The notes: generated from the letters alone by a model not told the origin. 64,000 nucleotides of DNA from an uncultured Clostridia bacterium (GCA_947385955.1 CANDNA010000011.1:1-64000), one strand, 5' to 3'; numbered from the stretch's first letter, positions 25,406-35,251 are shown. Translations and numbers: made by a program.

Positions 25406-27178
25406 TCAATCTGTTTCCAGAATCCTGTATATGGAAAAGCTGCCGCAGACATCCTCCTGCTGTAAAGCCACATCCATACCCTTTTCTTTATAATACCCGA
25501 TCAGAAAATCCGGTTTTCTCTCTTCCTTTGTATGATCTGTCACAAAATATGCACTGCCCTTCAAAAGAGCCGCCTGCGCATTGCCGATTCCTGCCCTCTC
25601 CCGCTTTTCGGCGGCAGCCGGGCTTTTCACACACCAGCCTCCCAGCAGGTCAAAATTCCGAAAGGCAGGAGAGGTATCGGAAAAGAGCTTCTCCGAATAA
25701 GCCACTGTGGAATACACATCCAGATAATAAAACCGCTTTGGTTTTTCCTCACAATATGCTTTCCATGCCTGCCATTGTTCGTTCCTCTGCTCTCTGCCTT
25801 TATATTCCAGTCCCGCCGTACCGCTTTTTTCCACCGCTGTGCAGACAAGCAGCACCACATACAAGGACAGTATAGCCGATCTTTCAAATTTTTTCCACCG
25901 CAATGACGCCCCGTGGAATAAAAAAAGCAGTCCCAGCATGGTCAGCTCCGCCAGATACAAGGGATGGGTGATCCGTTCCGGTACTCTCCCCCGATACAGT
26001 AAAAACAGCCAGAGCCCGGTTCTGACCAGGCCGGTCATGGCCAGACTTCCAAGCAGCTTTCTGTTCTTTTCTGCCATAGCCAGACGGAACAGCAGAAAAT
26101 AAGAAAACACTGCCAGCAGATCAAAAGCCAGTTCCTGTCCGTGGGTAAACCGGTAAATATATGTGTACAGGCTCAGATACAGTCTCCGGGCCGGCCCTGT
26201 TTCCTGATGAGCTGCCGCATAAGAAGCAATCTGCCCCATCATCTCCGTGTCTATGCCCTCATCCAGGTCAAAATTATAATTGTCCAGCAGCATATACTGT
26301 GCTTCTGATATGCCGGCGGCTTCATAAAATGCCCGGTGCTTTTCATACTCAGGCAGTCCGTAAAAATCATATACCCGGGTCCTGTCGTCAAAAAACTGCC
26401 GGAATGCTTTCCATTCTCCGCTGCCATAGGCCACGGAATCAGCCGCTAGAGAAAGCCCCAGAAGCAGCGCTGTCCCCAGCACAAAGCCTCCATATTTCAG
26501 AAAGATACGCCGCCGGCCTGCATGAGACAAATCAGCATCCTGTCCGTCCTCATCCTGCCCGCTCCCCGTTCCTGCCAGCCGTAAAAGTACTGTCAGACCC
26601 AGGAACGGACACAGCAGCAACGTCATCTCTGTTCGCAGGCAAAAGGCCAGGCAGATCATAGCCGCCGTACCGGCCTGGTATCGGAAAAATCCGGCTTCGT
26701 CCTCCCCGGGCCCTGCCAGCAGCCGGACCAAAGCCCCGCAGACCAGCAGTCCGGCAGTTACCGTATACTGGACAAATACAAACTCGTACAAAAACAGGCT
26801 CACAATCCCAAAGGTAAGCAATAGCGCCGCCGCCGGCTTTTTTTCAGGCTTTTTCACATAGTGCAGAATACAGGAAACCGCCGCCCAGACAGCTCCGAAC
26901 TGACAGAGACACAGGAAAATACCGTACCAGGGAACGGCAGGCAGCAGCCGGTAACAAAGGGCAATACACCAGCCCAGAGGATACAACATCTGTATATTGT
27001 GCCCATCCGGTTCTCCGGTATAAGTACCGGATAAAATATCCTTCATAGCCGTATCGTCATTGAGATCATAGTAAAAATCAAAAAATACAGATAAAAACAG
27101 CCAGACAGCCGCCACAAACAGCCCTGCTGTCACCGCATCCTTCCTTCTGTCCCGATCCTGTATTCCGGCAAATCTCAT
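25406..27178 (-). CDS. Multi-pass membrane protein, GT-C-like, unknown specificity
   Basis: 590 residues with about eleven helices. The loop after helix 1 reads DFYYDLNDDTAMKDILSG; the acidic pair there matches the catalytic position of GT-C enzymes. A soluble C-terminal part (about residues 470-590) lies outside or is peripheral. A short acidic stretch around residues 210-225 (GQDEDGQDAD) sits in a loop. It is linked by an ATGA overlap to the WecE-like aminotransferase. It may transfer the amino sugar from polyprenyl phosphate. I cannot assign it to a named family from sequence alone. Confidence 0.6.
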   Translation of the reverse strand: MRFAGIQDRDRRKDAVTAGLFVAAVWLFLSVFFDFYYDLNDDTAMKDILSGTYTGEPDGHNIQMLYPLGWCIALCYRLLPAVPWYGIFLCLCQFGAVWAAVSCILHYVKKPEKKPAAALLLTFGIVSLFLYEFVFVQYTVTAGLLVCGALVRLLAGPGEDEAGFFRYQAGTAAMICLAFCLRTEMTLLLCPFLGLTVLLRLAGTGSGQDEDGQDADLSHAGRRRIFLKYGGFVLGTALLLGLSLAADSVAYGSGEWKAFRQFFDDRTRVYDFYGLPEYEKHRAFYEAAGISEAQYMLLDNYNFDLDEGIDTEMMGQIASYAAAHQETGPARRLYLSLYTYIYRFTHGQELAFDLLAVFSYFLLFRLAMAEKNRKLLGSLAMTGLVRTGLWLFLLYRGRVPERITHPLYLAELTMLGLLFLFHGASLRWKKFERSAILSLYVVLLVCTAVEKSGTAGLEYKGREQRNEQWQAWKAYCEEKPKRFYYLDVYSTVAYSEKLFSDTSPAFRNFDLLGGWCVKSPAAAEKRERAGIGNAQAALLKGSAYFVTDHTKEERKPDFLIGYYKEKGMDVALQQEDVCGSFSIYRILETD

Positions 27179-28305
27179 ACGTGATAAAACTCCTTCACTT
27201 TTCCTGTAATATAGGAAACTTCCTCTGCAGTCAGTTTATAAAACATGGGAAGCCGGCAAAGCCGTTCGCTTTCCCTGGTGGTATATACATCCTCACCATG
27301 AAATCTGCCGAATTTCAGTCCGGCAGGCGCCGTATGCAGCGGGATATAATGGAATACGGATAAAATATCTTGTTCCTTTAAAAAGGCCAGCAGCGCCGTC
27401 CGCTCCTCCAGGTCCTTTGCCTTGATATAGAACATATGGGCATTGTGCACACATCCCTGCGGCACTGTGGGCAGTTCCAGCAGCCCTTTCTCCTGCAACG
27501 GCCCAAGCTCCTCATAATACTGATTCCACAGGGCCAGCCTGTGATCATTGATTTCATCCGCCATTTCAAGCTGCGCCCACAGATATGCCGCATTCATATC
27601 GCTGGGCAGATAAGAAGAGCCGTAATTGACCCAGGTATATTTGTCGATCTGCCCCCGGAAAAATTTACTCCGGTTGGTGCCCTTCTCCCGCAGGATTTCC
27701 GCCTCTTCCACATACCGGGCATCCCGGATCAACAGGGCGCCGCCTTCTCCCATACTGTAATTCTTGGTTTCATGAAAACTGAACGCCCCGAAATCGCCGA
27801 TGGTTCCCAGCGCCTTCCCTTTATAAGTTGACAGAATCCCCTGAGCCGCATCTTCGATCACAAGCAGATTATGGCGGCGGGCAATCTCCATAATGGTATC
27901 CATTTCACAGGCTACGCCGGCATAATGTACCGGTACAATGGCCTTTGTCTTTTCCGTAACGGCATCCTCAATCAGTGTTTCATCTATATTCATGGTATCC
28001 GGACGGATGTCTACAAACACCGGCACCGCCCCACGCAGCACAAAAGCGTCTGCCGTGGAAACAAAAGTATAAGAAGGCATAATGACCTCATCCCCAGGAC
28101 CGATCTCCGCCAGCAGCGCTGCCAGCTCTGTGGCATGGGTACAGGAGGTGGTCAGCAGGCATTTTTTCGTACCGGTGCGTTCCTCGATCCAGGCATTGCA
28201 TCGCCTGGTAAACTCACCGTCACCACAGATTTTCTGCTGCTCCACTGCCTGACTGATATACTCCAGTTCTCTTCCTGTATACGGCGGTACATTAAATACA
28301 ATCAT
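27175..28305 (-). CDS. wecE: dTDP-4-amino-4,6-dideoxy-galactose transaminase, WecE/RffA-type
   Basis: 376 residues. MIVFNVPPYTGRELEYI is characteristic of WecE/RffA, followed by LTTSCTHATELAA, MPSYTFVSTADAFVLRG, IEDAAQG and SFHETKNYSMGEGG, with Lys as PLP anchor. RffA converts dTDP-4-keto-6-deoxy-glucose to dTDP-4-amino-4,6-dideoxy-galactose, later N-acetylated to Fuc4NAc. The rmlA/rmlB genes needed for the substrate are not in this window, so they would have to be elsewhere, or the enzyme uses a UDP-linked ketosugar. AAGGAG lies seven bases before the ATG at 28305. Confidence 0.88.
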   Translation of the reverse strand: MIVFNVPPYTGRELEYISQAVEQQKICGDGEFTRRCNAWIEERTGTKKCLLTTSCTHATELAALLAEIGPGDEVIMPSYTFVSTADAFVLRGAVPVFVDIRPDTMNIDETLIEDAVTEKTKAIVPVHYAGVACEMDTIMEIARRHNLLVIEDAAQGILSTYKGKALGTIGDFGAFSFHETKNYSMGEGGALLIRDARYVEEAEILREKGTNRSKFFRGQIDKYTWVNYGSSYLPSDMNAAYLWAQLEMADEINDHRLALWNQYYEELGPLQEKGLLELPTVPQGCVHNAHMFYIKAKDLEERTALLAFLKEQDILSVFHYIPLHTAPAGLKFGRFHGEDVYTTRESERLCRLPMFYKLTAEEVSYITGKVKEFYHV

Positions 28306-28317
28306 TCTGCTTCTCCT

Positions 28318-30036
28318 TTACTCTGATACATGGTATATTGTCACCTTTTCATTTTCAAACCGTTTCTGATAACCGTTTCTGTCCATAAACGCCTGCAGCA
28401 GGTCTGCCTTTTCATCCACCGGTACATAGGCATTGCCGATGACCACTACCGGTCTGACTGTGTCAATCTGCTCCTGTACATGGGCAAAATCCCGTTCCCA
28501 GAAAGTCATATTATAGGATTCCAGATTGGCCCAGGTAGTGGTGATGGCCGCAGGCACATCCAGCAGATAGGAAAGCCCCGGTACATCACCATACAGGATA
28601 ACCGGCGTATCCTCCAGCCCTGCCTCTTCCCAGAAGCCGATGATCTCTTCCAGCGCTGCAGCATTGGACTGTGTGGTATACATTCCTTTTAGTATACCAT
28701 TATTTTCCACTTTTGTATTCCTTTTTTCTGCAAAGCTGCCGTCCCGGAATACAAAAACCCATCCAAACCCCCAGCTCTGGACAAAGCATGTCATCAAACA
28801 GCCTGCGCACACCGCCCGTACCGGAAAACTCCGGGGCAGAAATCTGTGCAGGAAATACAGCGTAACCGGCCCGACCAGAAACAGATCGTTGATAAGCGGA
28901 TAGGAGCGATTATTGCTGCCCAGCGGTAAAATCAAAATGCTGATTACCATCAGCATGGCCAGCAGTTTTTCTTTCTCATCGGTATCCTTACGCACAAGAG
29001 CCAGCATATTAAGCAGAAGCGCCGCTGTATTAAACAGACTGACCCACCAGAATATGGAAAAATACGTATGATAATCAAAACCGAACATACCACGGCCATA
29101 TACCAGACGGAGGAGCACCAGAAAGCCCAGTGCAAACAGTACCTTTTTTCCGGTTTCCCAGCGCCCTTTCCCCATTCGGAACAAAGCCAGCCCCGAAAGG
29201 GCATACAGGATAAAAAGGATCCCCCATTTCATACTGCCTCCATAATCAATGAAAGCCCCCGCTATCATTTCCGCAGCGGAATAACCGCTGGCGCCTCCTG
29301 ACATGGTCTGCAGGCCGGACAGCATGGTAAAATAGCCTGACAGACCGTACTGGGCCTGTATCATCAAAAGAAAGGCGGAAACGCCTGCCGCATACCCCAA
29401 TATACACCAGAGGGTATCCCCGGCCACCGCTTTTGCGCCCCGCTTTCTCAGAAAACCGTCATACCAGAGTCCCAGGATCAGCGCCATATGGGTCAGATTG
29501 GAAAACCGGACTCCTACGCCCAGACCCAGCACCAGGCCCGCCAGCACGTAATACCGCTTTTTCTCTGTCCGGATACCTCTGTATAACAGAATCGTGCCCC
29601 CGGTCAGCCCCAGATAGGTCAGATAATTGTACAGAATCACATGGGGACACCAGCACAGCATAATTGCCAGTATCTCTCCGGCCAGCGCATACCCCCAGTG
29701 CAGTTTGTCTTTCAGAAAATACCAGGCGCACAGCGCAATCCCGCTGACCACCAGTGAGCAGTACAGGTTCATCCCCAGCATGGTATGACCAAGCGGCAGC
29801 TTCGTAAACAGATGCCCCACACCATTGGCCAGATACGTCACATAAACCCACATACCGTCCAACTCCCCGAACCACCGGAAACAGGCCAGATTATAGCCCG
29901 TATCACTGATGTCGATTCCCTGCGTGATATGACGCAGCGGCAGCAGAAAAAGAAGCAGCGGGCAGATCACCCGGGGAATAAAACCATATCCGCCATATTT
30001 ACAATTCGAATCCTGTGCCCGTCCCAGTGTTGTCAT
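28318..30036 (-). CDS. Multi-pass membrane protein, GT-C-like, unknown specificity
   Basis: 572 residues with about twelve helices. The first outside loop is HITQGIDISDTGYNLACFRWF, again with acidic residues in the GT-C catalytic position; the C-terminal soluble part (about residues 455-572) includes DTPVILYGDVPGLSYLLD. The frame stays open back to 30231 but ATG 30036 is preferred because AGGAAG lies eight bases upstream and the open part overlaps the acyltransferase gene. It could be a glycosyltransferase using polyprenyl-phosphate sugar or a transport-type protein. It resembles the other GT-C-like genes here only in overall plan. Confidence 0.6.
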   Translation of the reverse strand: MTTLGRAQDSNCKYGGYGFIPRVICPLLLFLLPLRHITQGIDISDTGYNLACFRWFGELDGMWVYVTYLANGVGHLFTKLPLGHTMLGMNLYCSLVVSGIALCAWYFLKDKLHWGYALAGEILAIMLCWCPHVILYNYLTYLGLTGGTILLYRGIRTEKKRYYVLAGLVLGLGVGVRFSNLTHMALILGLWYDGFLRKRGAKAVAGDTLWCILGYAAGVSAFLLMIQAQYGLSGYFTMLSGLQTMSGGASGYSAAEMIAGAFIDYGGSMKWGILFILYALSGLALFRMGKGRWETGKKVLFALGFLVLLRLVYGRGMFGFDYHTYFSIFWWVSLFNTAALLLNMLALVRKDTDEKEKLLAMLMVISILILPLGSNNRSYPLINDLFLVGPVTLYFLHRFLPRSFPVRAVCAGCLMTCFVQSWGFGWVFVFRDGSFAEKRNTKVENNGILKGMYTTQSNAAALEEIIGFWEEAGLEDTPVILYGDVPGLSYLLDVPAAITTTWANLESYNMTFWERDFAHVQEQIDTVRPVVVIGNAYVPVDEKADLLQAFMDRNGYQKRFENEKVTIYHVSE

Positions 30037-30041
30037 TTCCA

Positions 30042-31160
30042 TCACTTCCTTTGTGTTTGTACAGATCCCGACAGGACACTCTTTCCGAGCCTGCCGATTC
30101 CCCAAAACAGCGCCTGCCGGATAAAATCGATCAGCATACAGACGCCATATACAGCCAGAACCGAAGGGAGCCAGTGGAGCAAAAACAGGGGATTCTCCGC
30201 AAAATGACCGGTTCCCAGCCACCGGGGCCACAGATAACGCAGCGTAAGATGTTCATGAATCAGATAAACGCCAAAGGAAGCGGAAGCGATCCTGCAGACC
30301 AGTCCCGCCCCCTTTTCTCTGGAAAGCCACCGGCCCGGCCCGGTTCTCTGCCGCATACCGGCAAAGGCCGTAAATAAAAATACGGAAGCCGCCAGACAGA
30401 GGATACTGTTATACTGGTACTGCCTGTTGATAAATCCTTCCAGACTCCCTGTTTTCTCATAAAAGATATGCAGGGCTGCAAAGCTGCCTGCTATCAGCAG
30501 GCTGCAGAGCCCGTAACCGGCGAAACCCCGGATACATACCCCGGGCATACCTTCCCCGATCGCCGTATGATACCTGAGGTAAGCGCCGATCAGATACAGA
30601 CAGAGAAACCAGAGCGCATCGTACCCCATCCGGTCAACCGGCAGCTTTACCGGAAGGATACTGCTGCTGAGACATAAAAACAGCAGCAGCAGGCCGATTC
30701 CCTGTTCCAGTGTCCTTTTGGGAAGTCCCCGCAGGGTTTCATTCATCAGCGGCGCCAGCAGGTACATCAGCAGATAGGCTGTCACAAACCAGTAATGCTC
30801 CTCCACCACCGGCAGCAGATACGTAAGCAGCCTGTATTTGTCCATCTCCGCCCAGGAAGAGACCCCCGTCAGCAGAGCCAGCACTGCCAGACCTGCGGAA
30901 TAAAAAAACACCTGTATCCAGAGTTTAGCCGCTTTCATTGGCCTGTAGTCACTTCCCGCCAGAAAATACGCGCTGATCAGTACATATACATTGACCGCAG
31001 GTACGCAAAACGCCTCCAGCAGCCAGGCCAGATAACCGGCGGCAGAAAATTCTGCGCCCGGCTTTGGCAGGATACCCCCCTTGTCCAGATAATGCAGGGT
31101 AATGATCATCAGCATCGCCACGATCCGCAGCAATTCAAACTTTGCCTCTCTTTTTTTCAT
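30042..31160 (-). CDS. Acyltransferase family 3 (OafA/OatA-like) integral membrane O-acyltransferase
   Basis: About 372 residues, ten or so helices. KFELLRIVAMLMIITLHYLDKGG carries the catalytic-type His and flanking Arg/Glu of acyltransferase-3 proteins, and later VYVLISAYFLAGSDYRP and SFGVYLIHEHLTLRY are family marks. Members move acetyl or succinyl groups across the membrane onto polysaccharide hydroxyls. ATG 31160 is chosen, with AAGGA seven bases upstream; the frame to 31244 overlaps pseG. It follows the pse genes, so it may O-acylate a Pse-containing or nearby residue. Confidence 0.87.
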   Translation of the reverse strand: MKKREAKFELLRIVAMLMIITLHYLDKGGILPKPGAEFSAAGYLAWLLEAFCVPAVNVYVLISAYFLAGSDYRPMKAAKLWIQVFFYSAGLAVLALLTGVSSWAEMDKYRLLTYLLPVVEEHYWFVTAYLLMYLLAPLMNETLRGLPKRTLEQGIGLLLLFLCLSSSILPVKLPVDRMGYDALWFLCLYLIGAYLRYHTAIGEGMPGVCIRGFAGYGLCSLLIAGSFAALHIFYEKTGSLEGFINRQYQYNSILCLAASVFLFTAFAGMRQRTGPGRWLSREKGAGLVCRIASASFGVYLIHEHLTLRYLWPRWLGTGHFAENPLFLLHWLPSVLAVYGVCMLIDFIRQALFWGIGRLGKSVLSGSVQTQRK

Positions 31161-31164
31161 CCCT

Positions 31165-32250
31165 CTATCCTTCGCTGCCCGTGTCTGTTTCCTGCCCGGC
31201 CGCAGCAAGCAGCGCCCGCGCCAGTCTCCCGGCGCCTCTGCCATCGGTCAGCCCTTCCATCTGTCTGCGGATTCGCCGGCGCAGCGCACTGTCCTGTTCC
31301 AGCCTGGAAATCTGCTCCAGCAGCCGGCATAACACCGCATCCCTTTCTTCCGTCACATTGCCCACATAACGGATATCGGTTACTGCATCAAAGCAGGCCG
31401 CCATGCGCAGTTGATTTTCCGCGAATGTAAAGCAGACTGCCGGAAGCCGCAGACTGCACAGCTCATACATCGTGGAACCTGCAGCACTGACAGCTATGTC
31501 ACATTCCTCCATCAGCTTACACATATCCGTCACATTTTCGTGGATCCGAAACGCCGGATGTTCCCCGGCAAACTGCTTCAGCATTTCTTTCTGCCCGGAA
31601 AAAGGGCCGCATACCACATGATAACGGATATCCGGATGCCTGCCCTGTCTGATCTCGACAGCCAGCCTGCGGCAAAGCTCTCCTGCCACATTGGCCGCAT
31701 CCCCGCCTCCGGTGGTAATCAGCACATCCGAAACCCGCTCCTGGATGCGGCTGTGTATCCCGTTTGCAAACTGCGTCCGAAGCGGCGCATATTCGCAGCC
31801 CAGCAGGCGCAGCCCCGGAAGCCGGATCCCTGCCTGCCGGTAAGCCTCTTCATAGGGCAGCTCTTTCCCGTAAATATTATAATCAATCAACACATCCGCC
31901 GGATACACACGCTCTCCCAGATCATCCATCCAGGCAGTCCGGGTCCAGCTCCCGACGGTTTCCATATAACGGCGGGTGACAAAATAACTGTCCACCAGGA
32001 TCAGCTCTGCCGGATGCTGCCTGAAATAGATTTCGAACCGTTCAAGTTCCGATTCCATTTCCCGGTAAGAACTCTCCAGTACAAAGGGTTCATACCCTCT
32101 TTCCCTCAGCAGTGTCAGACTTTCCCGGCCCGCTGTGACAAAAACCGCTTCCGCTCCCTCTGCCCGCAGCGCATCCGCGATGGAAAGGCACCTCATCATA
32201 TGCCCCATTGCAATCTCCTGATTGCCGTCTGCTCGAATTATGACACGCAC
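31165..32250 (-). CDS. pseG: PseG: UDP-2,4-diacetamido-2,4,6-trideoxy-L-altrose hydrolase
   Basis: 361 residues, a GT-B-like nucleotidase. VIIRADGNQEIAMGHMMRC holds the conserved catalytic His of PseG (in GHMMR), VDSYFVTRRYM and WMDDLGERVYPADVLIDYN follow, and ITTGGGDAAN plus SAAGSTMYELC bind the UDP part. It removes UDP from the Pse precursor. The start is GTG at 32250, with CGGAGG six bases upstream. It lies downstream of the pse genes and of the PIG-L gene in the same run. Confidence 0.92.
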   Translation of the reverse strand: MRVIIRADGNQEIAMGHMMRCLSIADALRAEGAEAVFVTAGRESLTLLRERGYEPFVLESSYREMESELERFEIYFRQHPAELILVDSYFVTRRYMETVGSWTRTAWMDDLGERVYPADVLIDYNIYGKELPYEEAYRQAGIRLPGLRLLGCEYAPLRTQFANGIHSRIQERVSDVLITTGGGDAANVAGELCRRLAVEIRQGRHPDIRYHVVCGPFSGQKEMLKQFAGEHPAFRIHENVTDMCKLMEECDIAVSAAGSTMYELCSLRLPAVCFTFAENQLRMAACFDAVTDIRYVGNVTEERDAVLCRLLEQISRLEQDSALRRRIRRQMEGLTDGRGAGRLARALLAAAGQETDTGSEG

Positions 32251-32279
32251 GTCACACCTCCGTTTTCAGGCTGCTTCTG

Positions 32280-32966
32280 TTACGGCCGCAAAATCCTTAC
32301 CGCTTCAAAGGCTTCCACATAATGGGCCCCGGCCACACCGCCCCACCGGGCAGCCACAGCCCGCAGCATTTCCAGAGAGCGTGGGTGGGGATAGGCACAC
32401 AGTTCTGTCTCATAGGCCTGCATGGCTGTCAGCTTCTTTTCAAACTGCTCTTCTGTCAGCTTTATAAACACATTGGGGGCAAACTGGGCGTCCCCATAGG
32501 CGAAATTCCATTCGGTAGAGGAAACTGTCTCAAATGCATAAAGCTCCCGTACCGACTGGCCTTCCATGGGCCGGGTGGCCGTCAGCACCGCCCGGTAAGT
32601 GAGCGTATGATCCACATTCAGATCTCCTCCATGATGGGTATAGACCACGGCAGGCGAAAGGGCGCTGATCTTTTGCTCCACTGCTTTGACCAGCTCCAGC
32701 AAATCCACACTGTCAAACCGGTTATCGGCAAAATTTTCAAAAAACACTTCCCGGATTCCCAATATGCGGGCTGCCTCTTTGGTATTGGCGTGCAGACGCC
32801 CTATAAGCTCCGCTCCCGCATCCTCTCTTTTTTCAAACCGTGAAGTCTGTCCCTCTCCCAGTATCAGGGCATACACATTGTCACCGCACTCCGCATGCCT
32901 GGCAGCGGTCCCGCCCACTCCCAATATCTCATCGTCCGGATGGGCTGCCACAATCAAAACATTCAT
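32280..32966 (-). CDS. PIG-L family deacetylase within the pse operon
   Basis: 228 residues. NVLIVAAHPDDEILGVGGTAARH contains the intact His-Pro-Asp-Asp zinc/base motif, and YTHHGGDLNVDHTLTYRAV supplies the third metal ligand. Such proteins remove N-acetyl groups from sugars or lipid-linked sugars. PIG-L is not part of the standard Pse pathway; its ATGA overlap with the GNAT-formyltransferase gene means the two are made together, suggesting that an acetyl group is removed and a formyl or other acyl group placed. Substrate unproven. Confidence 0.88.
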   Translation of the reverse strand: MNVLIVAAHPDDEILGVGGTAARHAECGDNVYALILGEGQTSRFEKREDAGAELIGRLHANTKEAARILGIREVFFENFADNRFDSVDLLELVKAVEQKISALSPAVVYTHHGGDLNVDHTLTYRAVLTATRPMEGQSVRELYAFETVSSTEWNFAYGDAQFAPNVFIKLTEEQFEKKLTAMQAYETELCAYPHPRSLEMLRAVAARWGGVAGAHYVEAFEAVRILRP

Positions 32967-34168
32967 TCTCTGTCCGTCCTTTTCTCAAACCTTACCTGCG
33001 CCGTTACCCGGCCATTCTGAAAATCAGCTCCATAAAACCGCAATGTATACTCTCCCAGGCGGATAAACGCATTGGGATAGCCTTCCCCGTCCAGCATACG
33101 GATGTAATCATAGATAGTTTTCTCATCCATCTGCGGCAAAAGCTGCCCGTCCTCCGGTTTCCTGCGCTTAAATACCACCGCTTCCCCGCTCTGGGGCACC
33201 GGGTCTGGCCTGTGTTCCAGCAGGTACGGAATCATTTTTGAAAACACAATGCCGGAAGCCCGCCGCAAAACCTCTTCTGCCGTCCCTTCCAGAGAAAGCT
33301 CCTCTTTCAGATACACATCGCCCGTATCCAGCCCTGCATCCACCCGGATGGCAGACAGCCTGGTGTGGGTATGTCCCCGCACAATCAGATTCTGCAGAGG
33401 GCTGCCCCCTCTGCCATAAGGCAGATCTGTCATATGAAATACCACACAGGGAAACCGGCTGTAAATCGCCTCCGGTATCAGATACGACCAGTGCGGGAAA
33501 AACACATACACAGGAGACAACGCCTCCACCCGTTCCCGGGTCAGCTCTTCTTTCTTTGTGATGACGCTTATGTCATATTCTGTGTCATATCTTTCCTTCA
33601 TCTGACGGGCCAGCTCTGCATTCCAGGATTTCTGCGTACAGATCAGGATGGCCGGACGCTGCCTGCGTACATCCTCACAGACTTTTTCAAAGACCAGACA
33701 GCCGTCCTCCTCCTTCTTTTCAAAACCGCATTTTTCAAACACACGGGCTGAGGCCGGATTGCTCTTCTTCACCCTGCCTGTAAATGTCCTGACCCTCTTC
33801 CCTGCGCCGGCAAACTCTTCCTGTGCCCGTTCCATCCCCTGTTCCAGAAGGGAGGCGCCATATCCCTGTCCCCGCAGGGAGGATACGACAGAATAATCGA
33901 TTTCCGCCCTGCCGTCCTCCAGATCCAGCCGTATCTGTCCCACACATTTTTCCGACATATCTGTCATATAAATAAAACCGATATAGATCAGACAATTTTC
34001 ATCTGCCAGCTTCCCCTTCAGCCACTGCAGATGCTCTTCCCAGACAATTTCTTCCTGAGAAAAGGCATTCCGCCTCACATCCATATCATTGGCCCAGGAA
34101 AATAACAACTCCCCATCCCCTGCGCCTGCCCGCCTTACATGCAGCCGCCTCCTGCCTGCATCCTTCAT
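32963..34168 (-). CDS. Fused GNAT acetyltransferase (PseH-like) and N10-formyl-THF-type formyltransferase
   Basis: 401 residues, two domains. Residues about 1-165 form a GNAT of the PseH kind (SWANDMDVRRNAFSQEEI, LRGQGYGASLLEQGM, ARVFEKCGFEKK). Residues about 170-400 form a formyltransferase: FHMTDLPYGRGGSPLQNLI contains the catalytic His and LDTGDVYLK the catalytic Asp; the usual Asn two residues before the His is Val here. PseH acetylates C4-NH2 of UDP-4-amino-4,6-dideoxy-AltNAc; the second domain would transfer a formyl group to a sugar amine. No tRNA binding domain is present, so methionyl-tRNA formylation is unlikely. Joined by ATGA overlaps to pseI and the PIG-L gene. Confidence 0.88.
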   Translation of the reverse strand: MKDAGRRRLHVRRAGAGDGELLFSWANDMDVRRNAFSQEEIVWEEHLQWLKGKLADENCLIYIGFIYMTDMSEKCVGQIRLDLEDGRAEIDYSVVSSLRGQGYGASLLEQGMERAQEEFAGAGKRVRTFTGRVKKSNPASARVFEKCGFEKKEEDGCLVFEKVCEDVRRQRPAILICTQKSWNAELARQMKERYDTEYDISVITKKEELTRERVEALSPVYVFFPHWSYLIPEAIYSRFPCVVFHMTDLPYGRGGSPLQNLIVRGHTHTRLSAIRVDAGLDTGDVYLKEELSLEGTAEEVLRRASGIVFSKMIPYLLEHRPDPVPQSGEAVVFKRRKPEDGQLLPQMDEKTIYDYIRMLDGEGYPNAFIRLGEYTLRFYGADFQNGRVTAQVRFEKRTDRE

Positions 34169-35238
34169 TTTATTTCTCCCCGTATCATATCCATCTGCAG
34201 CGGCGTCCCCCGCTTTAAATCCGCCGCCGCTTTTTTTCCCAGCACCGCTTCATAATACTTGGGGGCCAGTCCGTTGGAGGGACGGATCACACGGATGTTT
34301 TCTTCTGTCAGTATTTCTCCGGCCCGGATGTCCTGTACCACAAACACGGAACGACGGAATGCCAGATTCCCCTGCTCACCCTCTGTGGCGCCAAAGCTGG
34401 CACTGCCCACGGCCCGCTGGGCTGCCCGTACATCCCGCACCATCGCCGCAAACTCTGTTGGTTCCATTGAAAACGAGGAATCCGGATTTTTGATTTTCCG
34501 GTCCAGGCAGAAATGCTTTTCAATGATCCTGCCGCCCAGCGCCACTGCAGCCACGGCGCCCACAGACCCCATCGAATGATCGGACAGTCCTGTCGGCACA
34601 TTGAAAATCCGTTCCATCTCTGTCATAGCCGCCAGATTCATATGTTCCGAAACCGCCGGATAGGCACTGGCACAGCGCAGCAGGGCGAGCTGACTGCATC
34701 CCGCTTCCCTTGCTGCCTCCACCGCTTCTCTGATTTCCTGTAAAGTCCCCATTCCGGTTGACATAATCATCGGTTTGCCTTTGGAGGCCACATAGCGGAT
34801 CAACGGGATATCCACCAGCTCAAAGGAAGCAATTTTATAAAACTGCATACCGATGCTTTCCAGAAAATCCACCGATGTCCGGTCAAAGGGAGTGGAAAAA
34901 AAATCAATCCCCACCCTTTTTGCCTCTTCCATCAGACTGGCCTGCCACTCCCAGGGCGTATAGGCTTTCTGATAAAGGCCATACAGATTTTCCCCCTTCC
35001 AGGTCCCGTCCTCAATATGAAAGCAGGCATTGTCACAGTCTATGGTCATGGTATCCGCCGTATAGGTCTGGATTTTCACGCAGTCCGCACCGGATTCCTT
35101 TGCCGCATGGATGATTTCCCTGGCATGCTCCAGGCTGCCCGCATGGTTTGCCGACATTTCGGCTATGATATAGACCGGGTGCTCTCCTCCGATCTGCCGC
35201 TCTCCGATTTTGATTACAGGTTTCTTCTTCTCCGGCAT
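34165..35238 (-). CDS. pseI: PseI: pseudaminic acid synthase
   Basis: 357 residues. The NeuB-like barrel (about 1-290) has YIIAEMSANHAGSLEHA, CVKIQTYTADTMT, FFSTPFDRTSVDFL, IASFELVDIPLI and DHSMGSVGAVAAVALGG, and the C-terminal SAF/antifreeze domain ends the protein. The TYTADTMTID segment is typical of PseI rather than NeuB or LegI. It condenses the trideoxy-altrose derivative with phosphoenolpyruvate. GAGG is seven bases before the ATG at 35238. It sits between pseF and the GNAT-formyltransferase fusion. Confidence 0.94.
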   Translation of the reverse strand: MPEKKKPVIKIGERQIGGEHPVYIIAEMSANHAGSLEHAREIIHAAKESGADCVKIQTYTADTMTIDCDNACFHIEDGTWKGENLYGLYQKAYTPWEWQASLMEEAKRVGIDFFSTPFDRTSVDFLESIGMQFYKIASFELVDIPLIRYVASKGKPMIMSTGMGTLQEIREAVEAAREAGCSQLALLRCASAYPAVSEHMNLAAMTEMERIFNVPTGLSDHSMGSVGAVAAVALGGRIIEKHFCLDRKIKNPDSSFSMEPTEFAAMVRDVRAAQRAVGSASFGATEGEQGNLAFRRSVFVVQDIRAGEILTEENIRVIRPSNGLAPKYYEAVLGKKAAADLKRGTPLQMDMIRGEIK

Positions 35239-35251
35239 CCTTCCACCTCGT

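Noticed and set aside
32963-34168. Methionyl-tRNA formyltransferase
   Set aside because: The formyltransferase domain lacks a tRNA-binding C-terminal part, is fused to a GNAT and lies in a pse operon.
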